Assembly: GCA_039720395.1 (NCBI GenBank)
Contig: CM077820.1
Coordinates: 9,709,338-9,773,337, forward strand
DNA: 64,000 bases
DNA from: Liquidambar formosana
Taxonomy: Eukaryota > Streptophyta > Magnoliopsida > Saxifragales > Altingiaceae
Direction of reading: 5' to 3'
Of the stretch, positions 11,952-24,110 are shown one piece after another. The position numbers were made by a program, and so were the translations under genes. A model generated the notes under the pieces. That model did no database searches, was not told the origin of the DNA, and saw nothing but the letters and a program-made list of their open reading frames with translations. The stretch's first letter is position 1; the number at the start of each line of letters is the position of its first letter.

Positions 11952-13319
11952 TTCTCTGGTTGTAAAGAAAACCACGAGTAGAGCAGCGCGAGCTGTGATG
12001 AATTAATATGAAGAGGGGAGCTAGAGAGGGAGGTCTAAAGGTAAAAAACACAGGTGGTTGAAGCAAGAGAGAGCAAATATTTCTGATATATCAAAGCAAA
12101 TAGGAAGGAGTCTTATGGTGAAGACAGAAGGCAGCCTTGTAAGTCAAGGAATTTGGAGTCTAATGGTGTGAACAAGACAGGCTGTTAGTCAGAAACCTCC
12201 AAAATGATGTATTATAGTGTTTGTTGGTTTTTATTAAGCTCTTTTTCCATTGGAAATGTCACATTTTTTTTAATACCAAATACACATTCTTCCCAGGGAT
12301 TATCTATATATTCCATATACTACAATTAACTCATAATCAATATGATAATTATGATTTAATTAACATTTTTTGTTTTATATATTCCACGGAAAGTGACTCA
12401 ACCATCCCCATAGAACTTTGCTCAACAACCCATTATTCCATTAATCTGGACCGTTCAATTGGTTGACCATCTCTATGATCTTGTGAACCTCTCCATTCGA
12501 GGAGAGGATCTAAAACCATATGATCTAGAAGTTTAGGACTAATCTAGCTGGGAAAATGTCATGTTTGAGGGATCTTTAATCATTAGCTGTACGTATGCAG
12601 TGGTTCAAGAGGGATCACGCCGGAAACACTCACACTCGAGCGCATGAAGACATTGGACCATGTTTGAAAAATTCAAGGAAGAGCATATTAGATACATTTT
12701 TTTGTAAAAAGGGCATGCATTTGGAGACAAAAATGGATGGAGAAGGATCTAGTGGCTTTGTGGTTATTATTATGATTTAAGATGTTTGTGTGAATGTCTT
12801 GGCAGCATAATTCTTATTTTTGGGCTCATATATTTTCGACTAGCATAGTTAAACTGTTTGCAGTATCACCAGTTGTATAACTTAGATGACATCTCTCTTT
12901 TTATTTAAAGAAAGAGATTAAGACTTTGAAATTCGACCCTGTGGACTTTGAAATTGTACAACTTCAAGGGCTTCTCTTGCTTGGGTGGCATCAACACAGT
13001 CTAAACAAAGAAAAGACCATGGAGATTGTGTTTAAAGATGTTTGGGCAATTGTCATGGCTGCATAATTCGTATTGTTGGGCTATTTAGACTCGCATGGTT
13101 CACTATGTCTAAGTTGCAGGTCTTGTAGTGGAATTGGCATCTTTTCCCTTCTTAGTGTAGTTAGGAACTCCAAACTCAAGTACACTTATGGGGGCAAAAG
13201 AAAAACAAAAGGTCCACAAAAAATTTGTGGGCGAGAGAGAGAGAGAGAGAGGTCTCCATATTGATCATTAGAGGTCCATAAAGCAAAATAGGCTTTCATT
13301 TAGTTTACCACTTAGTTTT
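11952..13319. other. Kinase promoter side and intergenic DNA
   Basis: Contains the 5' flank of the kinase gene and AT-rich sequence with a (GA)n run at about 13233-13252. No other gene is visible and no promoter element could be assigned with confidence. Confidence 0.5.
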
Positions 13320-13716
13320 GGAGGCCTCTATTGGCACCAAAAAACTCGCTTTTCATCCCCCACTTATTTTATACTTTAAAATTTTATAAAAAATATATAA
13401 GATTTTCAAAAAAACTGATCGCGCTGTCTATTAGAAAACATCATTTTAAAAAACTTTTTAGAAGAAAGTTTTTTTAAAATCTATCGTTTAAGTGGACTTT
13501 TTAGTCATTTATGGAGCGAATACTATAAATGACAAAAAAGTATACTTAAACGATAGATTTTGAAAAACTTTTCTTCTAAAAAGTTGTTCAAAATGATGTT
13601 TTCTAATAGAATATATAATCAGTTTTTATAAAAACCTTATATATTTTTCATAAAATCTTAAAATGTAAAATAAGTGGGTGATGAAGAGTAAGTCTTTGGT
13701 GCCAATAGAGGCCTTC
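13320..13716. mobile_element. Mutator-like foldback MITE, 397 bp
   Basis: The whole element is one large imperfect hairpin. It starts GGAGGCCTCTATTGGCACCA and its right end is the inverse (TGGTGCCAATAGAGGCCTTC), with pairing continuing inward for about 170 bp per arm. A perfect 9-bp target duplication, CTTAGTTTT, flanks it at 13311-13319 and 13717-13725. The 9-bp duplication and long arms indicate the Mutator (MULE) superfamily. It is non-coding and non-autonomous. Confidence 0.88.
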
Positions 13717-13725
13717 CTTAGTTTT

Positions 13726-14654
13726 TTGTGATAGGGCTTAGGCTCGGCCCATTCTTTCAAGCCCCATATAGGAGGCCGATAAATCTACCAATGGGTCTTC
13801 TAGTTGACCCTAAGTTGTAGGACCACTTCAAGCAATTAAAAAGCTTCAAGAACATTTTCAATTGGCAAATGGCTTAAACATAATCAAGACCCAAACAGAA
13901 AATGGTCTTTTGTATGGAACCATTGCTTGTGCAATGCATCCCCCTATCCACCAACTTTTGGCCACGTATCTAGCTTGTTGGAATATTATAGATATCCTAA
14001 ATAAAATAATTCTTATATTATAGTAAATTCTAACATCGGAAATGCACATTGGGCCGCCACGGGGCGACACATGGATCCCTATATTTTCATTTTTGAAGTG
14101 ATTAGGTATTGCACATTAATAAACAAATCGATTAGTTAATGAAATGATTAGGTAAGAACTAAGAACTAAAGGAGAGATGGCAGCCTTAGCCCTTCAAAAT
14201 CCCAACAGCCCAAGTGGGATACAAGGATAAATCTAAACCAAAAAAAAAAAAAAAAAAAAATTATAATCCTAATTTATTGATTAAATCGCCATATACTTTA
14301 CACAAGATGATTAAATTGAATTACTTTAGATATTTTGGGTACCGTGTTTGACAAAATGCGGCCCTCTTGCCAATTGTATAGTGATTCTCTGCTGGCTCCC
14401 CTTAAGATATTTCCAAACCGCATTTTTGTAAAGGCATTTTATTTTAAATTGAACCCAATTTGAAAACAAAATGGTGGGGTCCTATGTGTTAATTTGGACC
14501 GTATATTTTGTTTAGTACCTCTTGTTTGATTGGTCATAAAAAATGTCTTACATCAATGACTTTAGATGCCTAGTTTACAAGCTTAATTATTGCAATTATA
14601 TAAAATTTATTGGACATCCAACTATTGAGATCAAATGATCTTAAACATAGCCAA
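13726..14654. other. Intergenic DNA, no gene seen
   Basis: AT-rich sequence with a poly-A run near 14240-14260. No supported gene. Confidence 0.5.

Positions 14655-14734
<80 letters not shown>
14655..14734. repeat. Palindromic compound microsatellite (TC)n(TA)n(GA)n
   Basis: A run of TC, then TA, then GA forms an almost perfect 80-bp inverted repeat. It could extrude as a cruciform and is likely to be length-variable. Confidence 0.85.
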
Positions 14735-17700
14735 TATCAAATGATCTTATACATGCAACATTGTTGTTGTCATTGTTGTTGTTGTTTGTTTTCTTAATTT
14801 TTAATTTTTAATTTAATTTAATTTATTTTTATTATTTATGAGGAAACCATTGGAACAATCATGTAAGACACATTACTAATATAGACCAAGTAAGTCTAAA
14901 GTCCATAAAAATTATGAATTCTTGTTTGATTGGCCTTAAAAGTTATATATATGCAATTGCTAGGAAAATGGTAACCCTTACCCCAAGTGTCAAATGGACC
15001 ATTCGCTATATAAAATTTCAGTATTTAAATGGCATAGTTTTTCAAAATCGGACCCTTTACCAAAATGAGGGGCTTTTTCGAATGTTAATGAAAATTTGCA
15101 TCAAAGCGTAACAAAACCAAACAACCCCATCCCCCCCTTAAATAATAATAAAAATAAAATAAAATAAAATAGGACACAAAAATAAATGTGAATTGAGAAA
15201 ATAAATGCGTCAACGATAAGGACCCATTACGACTTTGCAAGAGATCACGTAATAAAGCCAAGCTTTCAGGACTGATTGAGCACATCAAGTCCGGCGCTTT
15301 TAAATTTTCTATATCCCCCATTCCACGGGCTGTGCCGTGGTCGCCACCGCCACCACGTACTGCCGCTAGCTTGGCGATTAGGCATTTTAAATTCCTCCAC
15401 TAGCCAACATTTGCCTCTTGATTCTATGTGTCAACCATAAGTCCTTTGTACCATATGGTGGCTCTCAATGTGGTCTATGTTGCCCACTAAAGCTGCATGA
15501 ATGATGGGGTCTCAAGCTAATCAAGCTCTTCAAACGCTTACCACAGTAACAGTAAACAAAGAAACAATGTACATGATCGATCCATAGGTATATATGCTTT
15601 GTAAAATATACATTTCTTGATATGAATAATGGCTCAAAGGAAGATGATCAACACTCGGCAAAGGTCTCTAGTGGGCCTAGCTTGGTTACAATGATGGTTG
15701 GTATCACCTGCAGTAGGGACGAGAAAGCGGCAAAACAGATCATGTTGCAAAAAAACTAGTAGATGCCTACAATGCTTAAATATCTTTTGCTCCCATAACT
15801 CAAAAATTGTAGGATTTGAAGCTTAGGCCTTAAATAGATATCACCAGATGAGGTGGTTAAGAGATGTTTCTTATTAAATTTATACAGTGGGGATTGACTA
15901 TTGCAAGCATTGTGCGTATCCGCTGCTTCCACAGCCAATGAATGGTTCATATGAAATTTCGCCTGTAATGTCATGTCATGGAGACAGCCAAAATAGCTCC
16001 CGCAATAGATCTCCTTTTACTAAGAGGTTGGCTTAAATTAATCCTACATAATTTTATTTTTTTTGTTTGGTTAGATCGGCAAAAGAGAATTCATTAATAT
16101 CTAAATCAAGATGATGTACAAAAAAGAAGACTCCCGAATAATCCCAAGCTGAAGAAGAACAAAGTAGATAGAGCAAACCCAACTAAAAATCCCGGATTGG
16201 AGCAAAACATGACACTCAAAACGCAATCTTACATAGCATTTTAGTTCACGAGTTGAAGTTATCATAGTTACTACCTCAGTCACTTAATAAAATAGAAATG
16301 AGGTCATCTTTTGAAATTCTAAAATGGTTATAATAACAATGGAATTATTTCAATTACGGACTCAATCAATTTCAATGGGATATCCATTTTATTTTTTATT
16401 TTATTTATCAGGAAAAAAATATATTTTATTAGAAAGGAGTAAGATCATACACCCAAACTACAAAAAACACCCCCAGGATGACAAAAAGAGACCACCCAAA
16501 CACACCACAATCAACAAAAGAACTTTCTACTAAAAACACAGAGAACTATGATTTCTATTATGAAGTTCATTTGTGCACACAATCAATTTAGTCCAATAAA
16601 GTAAGAAAACAAGAGGAGACAAGGAGACGAATGAAAATCAATTTACTCCAATACAGTAGAAAAGGACCAAAAAAAGGAAGAGAAAATTAGACTATTTTAA
16701 AGTAAGCTCAAGTAGGGGAAGAGATAATCAGACTATCAATTGTCTTGATAGGCAAAGAAAAAAGGTCAGGCCAGGCCTCAATTTGTGATTTCCATGAAAA
16801 ATTTTCCTTTCTAGGCAGTTTCTAAGTAAAGTTCGATTTTAGGGTTTTTGAGTCCATTCTTTTGAGATTTCCAATTAAGATTATTTGGAATGTCATATCA
16901 AAATTTGGATCAATTTTGAATTTTTCCATTTTTGTCATTTTTGTCCTATTTTATCACTATTTCCTATTTCGTTCAGTCCTCATGTTGTTAGGGTTGCTGT
17001 TAGGGTTTGTTCCCTATAAATACATCCTTATGCATCACGATACCCTTGGGTTAATTAGATGAGTCCTCTACTCCCACTCTCTTAGAAGCTTTGTTGCTTA
17101 TTTCTTCTCACATATATTCCCAAAATGAAAGCTAGTTGTTGTGACCCCCCCCAAATATAAATACTCAGTGAATCCCCCTTCTTCAACCCATATCCTAGCT
17201 CACGCAGTACAAAGAAGTTCAATAACCTGAAAAGCCTAGCAAGTGTGAGGCTTACCAGGCCACCGAAACCTAGAAAAGAAGAAGTCCAGTGTTCCTCGTG
17301 ACATGGACTAGAACCCTGAATACAAAATCCTTGGGATCACTCATCAGAAAACTATCTAGAGCTCGCAACAAGAATTATTATAGAAAGAAAAATATAGAAA
17401 ACATACAGGATTTACATCGTTCAACAAGATGCTTACGAGCGTCTATAGTAGGGATAGATCAAATTCACTAGAATCAATAAGGATTTGGTACAAACCTTTC
17501 AACCTTGCTCTCTCACTCCTGAATGAATATTCATAATACGGGCCGTAGGCCTGTTTCCCTTTTTAAAGTCCTTTAAACCTAGCCTCTTGTCGTAGAGCAA
17601 TAAATAAATACAAGAGATCTCACAACACACATAGGCATAAAGAATTGGTTTTACCAAAGAAAAATATATATATTTTCCTACCATTATCGTGGCGATAATC

Positions 17701-18202
17701 AAAACTGAATGAAGAAGTATATAGTAATGCAATCATAAATCATTAATAAGAACCATGTGACAGCAAAAAGACTTTTGTTAAGCCTATGTTAGGTTATCAT
17801 GAGAATAGTCCTAAAATGATACAAGGCTTATATGATAGCTTATATGATAAAATCAGGCTTATATATTTATGAAATAAAATGGAATGCGAGCAGAAATTAC
17901 AAAATCCAGAAGTAGAAAATCAGGCTTATCTAACAATTATATTTAGTTATTTCAACTTACTAAGAAAAGGGAAGCACATGCCAAAGTGAGCGTTGCCATC
18001 TAAGTTGCATTGTATCATGCATGAATCTGGTTTATTAATTCACTTGAACTGCATGAGAAGGATGACAACATGTAAATACATTAATTCACAGTAAATCCAA
18101 CTCAAAACCCATCTAGCACATGATAATTGGCACTAGGTCGCTTACAGATTGCTCAAACGTACAGAAACTCTTCCAAATAGTCTCTAGAAATAATTTTCAA
18201 GG
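14735..18202. other. Intergenic DNA and 3' flank of bHLH gene A
   Basis: No host gene. LINE-like antisense tails are present at about 16045-16290 and 16385-16530. The stretch 16560-16765 is homologous to about 59260-59440 (shared phrase GAATGAAAATCAA), which lies downstream of bHLH gene E. From about 17940 the sequence matches the 3' flanks of bHLH genes B, C and E (shared AAAGTGAGC/TAGTGAGC phrase). Confidence 0.55.
16385..16530 (-). mobile_element. Truncated LINE 3' end, antisense
   Basis: A T-rich block ending TTTATCAGGAAAAA, then TTTTATTAGAAAGG and non-coding A/C-rich sequence, has the same organisation as the antisense LINE tail at 18203-18317. No target duplication was identified. Confidence 0.4.
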
Positions 18203-18317
18203 AGGCTATTTTTTTTCTTCAGCAAAAATTTTATTAATAAGATTAGAAGAAAAAATGCACAAAGAGAATACACCCAAACCCCACAACAAAACAAGCATAC
18301 TACATCAGAACCACCCC
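18203..18317 (-). mobile_element. LINE 3'-end insertion with 14-bp target duplication
   Basis: A 115-bp insertion flanked by direct copies of AATAATTTTCAAGG (18189-18202 and 18318-18331). It begins with a T-rich run on the plus strand, so its poly-A tail points left. The equivalent 3' flanks of bHLH genes B and C keep a single related site without the insert. The form fits a 5'-truncated L1 copy. Confidence 0.72.
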
Positions 18318-18534
18318 AATAATTTTCAAGGTGGCGCGCTATGGCATAAAGAAGCTAAATTTTCACATTCTATTGGGGTTTGTTACAAAGTACTAAACGT
18401 GCAAAGGTTGATAACATCAGACATTTGCGAAGAGTCATTTAATGGAAACTAAGTTCAATGCTGAAACAAAAGATAGATCACGTCCCCTACAAGCCAACAG
18501 CTAGCAAGCAGATACAGAATTGTTACTTGGAAAT

Positions 18535-19611
18535 TTATCTCGAGGACTGAATGGCCTCGATTAGTTTCCGTTGCAGATCAGATAAATCCACGCATGTCAG
18601 ATCGCTGAGCTGTGTTGAAAATACAGAAAATGAAGAGAAAATGTTGTTGCACCTGGATCCCTAAACCTAGCAAAAAATGAATTATTTAGTTACTGCATGT
18701 ACCTCAGACTGGATTGTATTGAGTGACCTTCCATTTACTTTGGTGGAAACACAGCTAACAATACTAAGTCCTTCTCCAAGAAGTATTTCCAGTACTCTTG
18801 AGAGGGGTAACCCTTCCTCTCTGAAGTTACTACTGAAAGCAATCTCCACTCCAACCCAACATGGACAACTCTTTCAGCTCATCCTCTTGAAACCCACTTC
18901 TTTGATCTTCTTCTGTAGGTGTTCTACATAATTTACAGCCACGTTCATCTGATCCGATATTGAACGCTTTCCCTGAAACCTCGACAACATAACCCTAAGG
19001 TTTATTTATCATGCAAAAGTTGTTTTCTCAATTAATAAATTTCTTTTTTCCTACCCCTCCCCCCCCTCCAAAAAAAAAAAAAAAAGAAAAAAAAACCCTA
19101 AGGCATAATTATATAATCCTTGAAATACTTTAATCTGAGGGTTTCTTGGAGAAATTCAGCAGGGAGATCGAAATGATTGCAGCAACGAATCAAAGGTAGC
19201 CAATTCTTAAGTATAAAAGCGAGGTAAAATTTTACATAATAATAAGGAAGTAATAATAAAAAAAAAAAAAGGAAAAACAAAAAAGAGAGGAAAGTATAGG
19301 TTCTTCACCTTGATATACTCGATAGGAAGTTGTGATCGAAGTGATGCAAAAAGGCTAGCCATTTCTTGCCTTCCTTGCCGTTCAATGTCTCTACGCATCA
19401 TCTTCTTCTTATTAGTATCATTAGTACACTCATCTTTGCCATCCTTGGTAGCTAATAATTTTCGATATGGGCTTTCCCCCATATTTTTGGTACAATTACT
19501 GCCAACCATTGCAGCCTGACCCAGGATCAGATCTTGTTGTTTAGACACGTGATGTTGGGGAGTAGAAGAGATCTTGAACAATATCTTATCGCTTTGGTGT
19601 AAAGGAAACAT
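18535..19611 (-). pseudogene. bHLH transcription factor gene A, decayed copy
   Basis: Homologous to genes B-E and to the plant bHLH36/118/120/125 group. Three exons can be traced: 19611-19309, 18972-18703 and 18609-18535, with GT-AG borders in the same places as the intact copies. Exon 1 still reads 101 codons but the basic region is damaged: the conserved His is Arg (73) and the first Arg of the ERQRR motif is Gly (80). In exon 2 one base is lost near 18888 (frameshift, immediate TGA), and about 71 bp is deleted near 18869-18870 relative to gene C. The two losses total 72 bp, so the frame recovers after the deletion, but the stop remains. The promoter GGGCC block is also eroded. It is most likely non-functional, though it could still be transcribed. 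Confidence 0.88.
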
Positions 19612-19654
19612 TGTACAAAGATTATTAATTCATGCTTCAAGCTTTCTCTCTGTG

Positions 19655-19750
19655 TGACAATGGAGGTAAAAGAAGATTCGTTTGTTTAGGTATGATATCT
19701 TCTTTTGGCCTAATTAAGTTGCAAAGATTCCTTGCAATCTCTTTATAGAA
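19655..19750 (-). promoter_or_regulatory. Proximal promoter of bHLH A
   Basis: Homologous to the upstream blocks of all five bHLH copies. On the minus strand a TATAAAG box lies at 19747-19741. The central block reads TTGGCCTAA on the plus strand, where B-E have GGGCCTAA. Confidence 0.6.
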
Positions 19751-21572
19751 TTGATAAGAAGTGATTCATTGGCCATTTTTAAGGCCAGTTGTTTGTGGGC
19801 ACTGTACTTATGGACAAAAGAAAACCTACCCATTTTGAATTCACACCTGGTGGACCAGCATCCACCTAGAATTGATGATCTCTCTCTAAGTCTAATAAGT
19901 GATCTTTGTAAGGTACTGCACCAATTAGATTAAGCTAGGGTTGGAATCTGGAGTGGGGATAGTTAATTTAATTGCTGGTATATATGCACCGACAGCATAT
20001 GACAAATGGGTTTTACCCTAGCTGTTCGTTTATCACTACTATTTATGCATGGGTCAGCTAGGTTTAGGGACACAGATTTTGTACACAATTGTTGACTATT
20101 CTTAAATCATTGGATCCATATAATATCTGCCGATATCCCAACAAAAAATAAAATAAAATAAAAAAATAATGATGTGATTAAATTCTACATACTCTCTGAC
20201 AAATCAATCTGTCAAACATTGTCTAAAAAAGTTGTTACAAAATGTCGTTCTGTCAAAAAAACATAAGTAGAGTTTAGTTACATTATATCTCTCTTTCATC
20301 TTTCTTTCTTTATTTTATTATTATTATTTTTTATTATTATTATTTTTTATAAAAAATAAATAATAAAAAAACCCTTTCTTTGGTTTTTTTTGGTTGGCAA
20401 GTGATAGAAGAAACCTCAATTAATTGGACGCTGACAGTATCAAGAGTGCTTCTGCGGAGTGCATGGACCTGCTTGGTTGTCAGGAAAAGGAGAAAAGAAA
20501 AGCAACACCTCCACCAACAGTATCAAGAGGAAGATTTCCGGGTGATGGGAAATATCCCGTATTATATATATTGCCAGTCCATGAGGTGGACAGGTTAGTT
20601 ATTATTGGGTGTTCTAAAGCATGCGATTATAAAAAGACCCAGAAACAGCTTAGCAGCTTCCTACCTTTTGCTTATCAAATGAAGTCTAGAATACGATGTT
20701 TAACTTTTACTTCTAGTGCTTATGGTTAATTGTGAGGGGAAGCATGGGGTATGATATCATCTCACATCAAGTGTTGTTGACATACACTTAGGATGGCTTA
20801 TAAAGCCGGCGCTAGAAACTACTCCTTAGAGAGACGTTTTTTAAACTTAAAGCCGGGAGGGTACATTAGCATTCCCATTAATGCATGCGACGTCTTTTAC
20901 TCATGAATCAGGGTTGTGCAAGCGCCAAGGTAGGTACTTCAGCATTCCCATTAATGCATGGGCTTTATTATAGGATGACATTGGACAATACTCTTGAGAG
21001 AAACACCTTTTGGGTTCAAAGTCCATAAGGACAAGCTTATGAAGCCAATTAAATTATTATATCAGGCCAAAACAGACAACACCTCGAAATAGGAAATGCC
21101 TACAAAGGATGCAAAGCACTTAGATAATGAAGTTATACATTGATGAGTATCCATATCCATTAACCAATAACTAGGTTATGTACTTTTGCCTAACACCACC
21201 CCCCCCGGGGGCAAAAAAAAAAAAAAAAAAAAAAAGAGAGGGGGAGGAAGAAACAATACCTAGCTAGGTTACACCATTTGATTTGCATGATCTGGGCCCA
21301 AATAGTTGGATCATTAAGGGGAGTGATTTTCCTTCCTCTTCAACGGTTCACTAAATTTCACAAATGTATGTAGAACTTGATACAAGTTATTAGGAGTACC
21401 ACTTATAATGCACTCACAGTAAAGCGGGTGACGTGCACCATGCCTACCCGGTAACTTTCCCCCTACATTATGGGAGCTACTTGAGGCTTAATGGGTTTTA
21501 TGCATCTGCTTTGTACGACAGAAAATTTTTAAAAATTAAAATAAATAATTGGGGCCACGTGAGTCATCAAGG

Positions 21573-21573
<1 letters not shown>

Positions 21574-21616
<43 letters not shown>
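21574..21616. repeat. (TA)n microsatellite
   Basis: About 21 TA units at the end of a conserved non-coding repeat copy. The copy at 48900-49080 also runs into a TA/GA tract, so the array arose at a shared A/T-rich position. Confidence 0.85.
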
Positions 21617-21620
<4 letters not shown>

Positions 21621-21784
21621 CTTTGTCTACTAGTACCATGATTAATGATTTTATTCCCTAGCCTTTTTATCTCTGAAGTTGAATAGTTATACTTTCACAC
21701 TAAAATTTAATTAATAGAATCCCAAATTATTTTCAATCCTTAAAATCTTTTGGTGCCGGTGACAATGAAAGGTTTATGAAACAC

Positions 21785-21965
21785 ACGAGGGTAAATCATA
21801 TGCTAAAGGATTATGGTTCAAGAACCGTAAGTTTTGAATTCAAATTTTTGCTTTCTCATTATCGAATGCACGGTCTTCAAGGTGGTTTGTGCATAACGGG
21901 AATTAGTTTGGATCTAATGGCTTGAGATACCCTTTGTTTGGCAAAAATAAAAAAAGAAAAAAACA
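21785..21965 (+). mobile_element. Possible SINE with A-rich tail
   Basis: A degenerate tRNA-like stretch (GGTTCAAGAACC) lies about 130 bp before the 3' phrase CCCTTTGTTTGGCAA and an A-rich tail. A second copy with the 3' phrase CCCTTCGTTTGGCAA plus poly-A lies at about 28050-28235. Confidence 0.42.
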
Positions 21966-22075
21966 ATGAAGGGATTACAAAAGGAGTGGAGAACTAGAGA
22001 AGATCAAAATTATTGATCTTAGTTTATATATGGACTACATGGAAAATATGTAACCGGAGAGCCCTAGTTTCTTAT

Positions 22076-22231
22076 GGGGGGAATTACAAACTGGTTTGGC
22101 TGGGGGCAAATAATTACATGCAGTTAGTAGTCATTCTAAGTTAAGTTAATAGTCATTTTCTACGACGTTAGTAGTCATTTTTATTGAACTATAATTTTTT
22201 GCCAGTAGCCGGATCAATCTGTAATTCCCCC
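22076..22231. mobile_element. MITE with 8-bp target duplication, 156 bp
   Basis: Terminal inverted repeats start GGGGGAATTAC (left, with an extra G) and extend about 40 bp with mismatches (CTGGTTTGGCTGGGGGCAAA against its inverse near the right end). A perfect 8-bp duplication, TTTCTTAT, flanks it (22068-22075 and 22232-22239). The 8-bp duplication points to the hAT superfamily, although the G-run termini are unusual. Confidence 0.75.
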
Positions 22232-22279
22232 TTTCTTATATTGGTTTATATGATTATTTTCATTAAATTAAAAATAAAC

Positions 22280-24110
22280 TATACAAATGGTGATCTGGTC
22301 ACCAGAACAAAAATTAAAATGAAGGAAAAACTCAGATTTAAATGATGCATCTTAGGAAAACTACACAAATGAACAAAGTTTGTATTTTTTAAAATCAACT
22401 TTATAATTGCAGCTTGGAAAATTATACTCGACAAGCCCAAAAATTTGTGGGAAGAATTCAGGACATTTGGTAAATTTAGGCAGACCCAAACTAGACAAAT
22501 TTCGAAATTCAAATCCCAATTGCTAAAACATGATCCAAAATGGTTGAATTTGTTATAGAAGAGAAAAAATGGCATCGGACAAATAAATTAGCACCTTCAC
22601 AAATTAAACACCTTGATCTAGCTTGATGCACTTCCGCTAGTTCATAAGAAGCAAGCTGTGGGACCTTTGATCCATATATAAGAAGATATGGTAGGTTGGG
22701 AGGAGTAATCATAAGAAGCAAGTTTCTCTTGCCTACCAACAACAAATGAAATGAAAAAAGAAAAAAAGAAAAAAAAAAGAAGGAAAAGAAAGAACCAAGT
22801 CTCCTCTCTTAACAGTTACTTCTCGAATTAATGTATTCAGCAATTTTGATCTCGGATTGGTCTATAGCGAATAGAACATTAAAAAAAAGATAAGACTGAA
22901 ATGATAAAAATAAAAGAGAATTAAGCACCCCTTTTCCTATGGTGAAACTTTAATTTGATTCGGCATGATGCCTTTCCTTTCTTTAAAATTTTTAAACCTA
23001 ATCAGGTACATAGGCATTGGCTTTAACAACGGATCATGTTTGTTAATTGGGACGTGTGGTTTACGCTACTATGGTAATTATTGTTTTAGTATTTTAATTT
23101 GTAATTTGTGGTGTCAATCAACAATAATCACTGTCATTAATTACCTTGGTTAAGGCCAAATTGAAAAGCATTGCAGCAAGAAGAATATTGCAGGCGAATA
23201 GATTCACTTTTTACTTCAGTCAAGAAAAGAATGGAGGAGATAAAAGAAAAGCTAGAAATAAAGTTCCTAATTGATGCACAACTAGTTTTACTGCTAGGTG
23301 CAGGTTTGTCTTTCTTCCATATATATGATCTCTCTAAAGGTTCATATTCTCTCCGAATTAAAATTTTAAATCTAAAGCTAAGAAGTTCGTTTTTTCTAAG
23401 CTTCTTCGACAATTCTCTTGACAATTTGGCTCAAACTGAGAATTGGCACTTGAAGGCTTTTTTTTCTTCTTCAGAGAAAGATGTCATCATTTTTTTTTTT
23501 TTTTTTTTGCATCAATAACTATAAAATTTTGTATAGTTATTTGTATCAATAACTATACAAGATTGTTGAAACTACAAACAATTAAGCATCATCCTGTAAT
23601 GGCAACATCGAGCACTTCAGTAATAAATTTGTATCTCCTTTTCCAATGCTATAACAAGGTTAAAATAATCAGCATTCTTACTGAAATAGAAGAGTTCACC
23701 AATGTACCATAAGTCCCAAATTGCCTAGTGTTTCTAACACAGTAGTTGTCATCCTCCAAAATATATTTTGCCCATCATTTCCAACTATCAGTGGAGTGAC
23801 TTAGAAATGAAATAAAACAACCACTTTCAGTACAAATGCAAGGGACTCCTATATAATTCGTCAAACAAATTGTAGTTGGTATTTGATCTCCGTGTGAGGT
23901 GGAAACCAACAATCCCAAAGAGTAGATATTCTTGTTGTTACCTTTGGATTCTTCCCTGAAATTTTCCCTGACAACTAATGAATCTGACCATCTAGCAAAC
24001 TTTGGTAGTTCCACTAGACTAGGTTGTGTTTTGCAAAAAAAAAAAAAGGGGTGAATAGGAACAAGTACAATGGTCAAGACAAAAGAAACATAGATTCTGT
24101 TCTGCAAGAT
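22280..24110. other. Duplicated non-coding block, collinear with 47.8-58.96 kb
   Basis: Successive segments match the region upstream of gene E in the same order: 22280-22600 with 47820-48180; 22965-23290 with 49757-50057 plus 50637-50786 and on from 57867; and 23860-24075 with 58655-58960 (shared phrase TACCTTTGGATTCTTCC). An open frame at 23775-24107 (minus) is not preserved in the second copy, so it is unlikely to be a gene. Confidence 0.75.

Larger units (their letters stand above)
19751..22067. other. 5' flank of bHLH A, part of the duplicated block
   Basis: Non-coding. 20465-20595 is homologous to 34780-34930 and 46700-46835 (shared phrase AGTATCAAGRGGAAGATTTC). 21420-21560 is one copy of a 150-bp conserved repeat also found at about 36325, 47215 and 48900. 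GCATTCCCATTAATGCATG occurs twice (about 20868 and 20941). Poly-A and (TA)n tracts are present. Confidence 0.6.

Noticed and set aside
20380..20729. Overlapping plus-strand open frames of 72 and 101 codons
   Set aside because: The homologous segments at 34.8 and 46.7 kb do not keep the frames, so this is conserved non-coding DNA.
23775..24107. 110-codon minus-strand open frame
   Set aside because: The duplicated copy at 58.66-58.96 kb has stops and indels in this frame, and no family features are visible.
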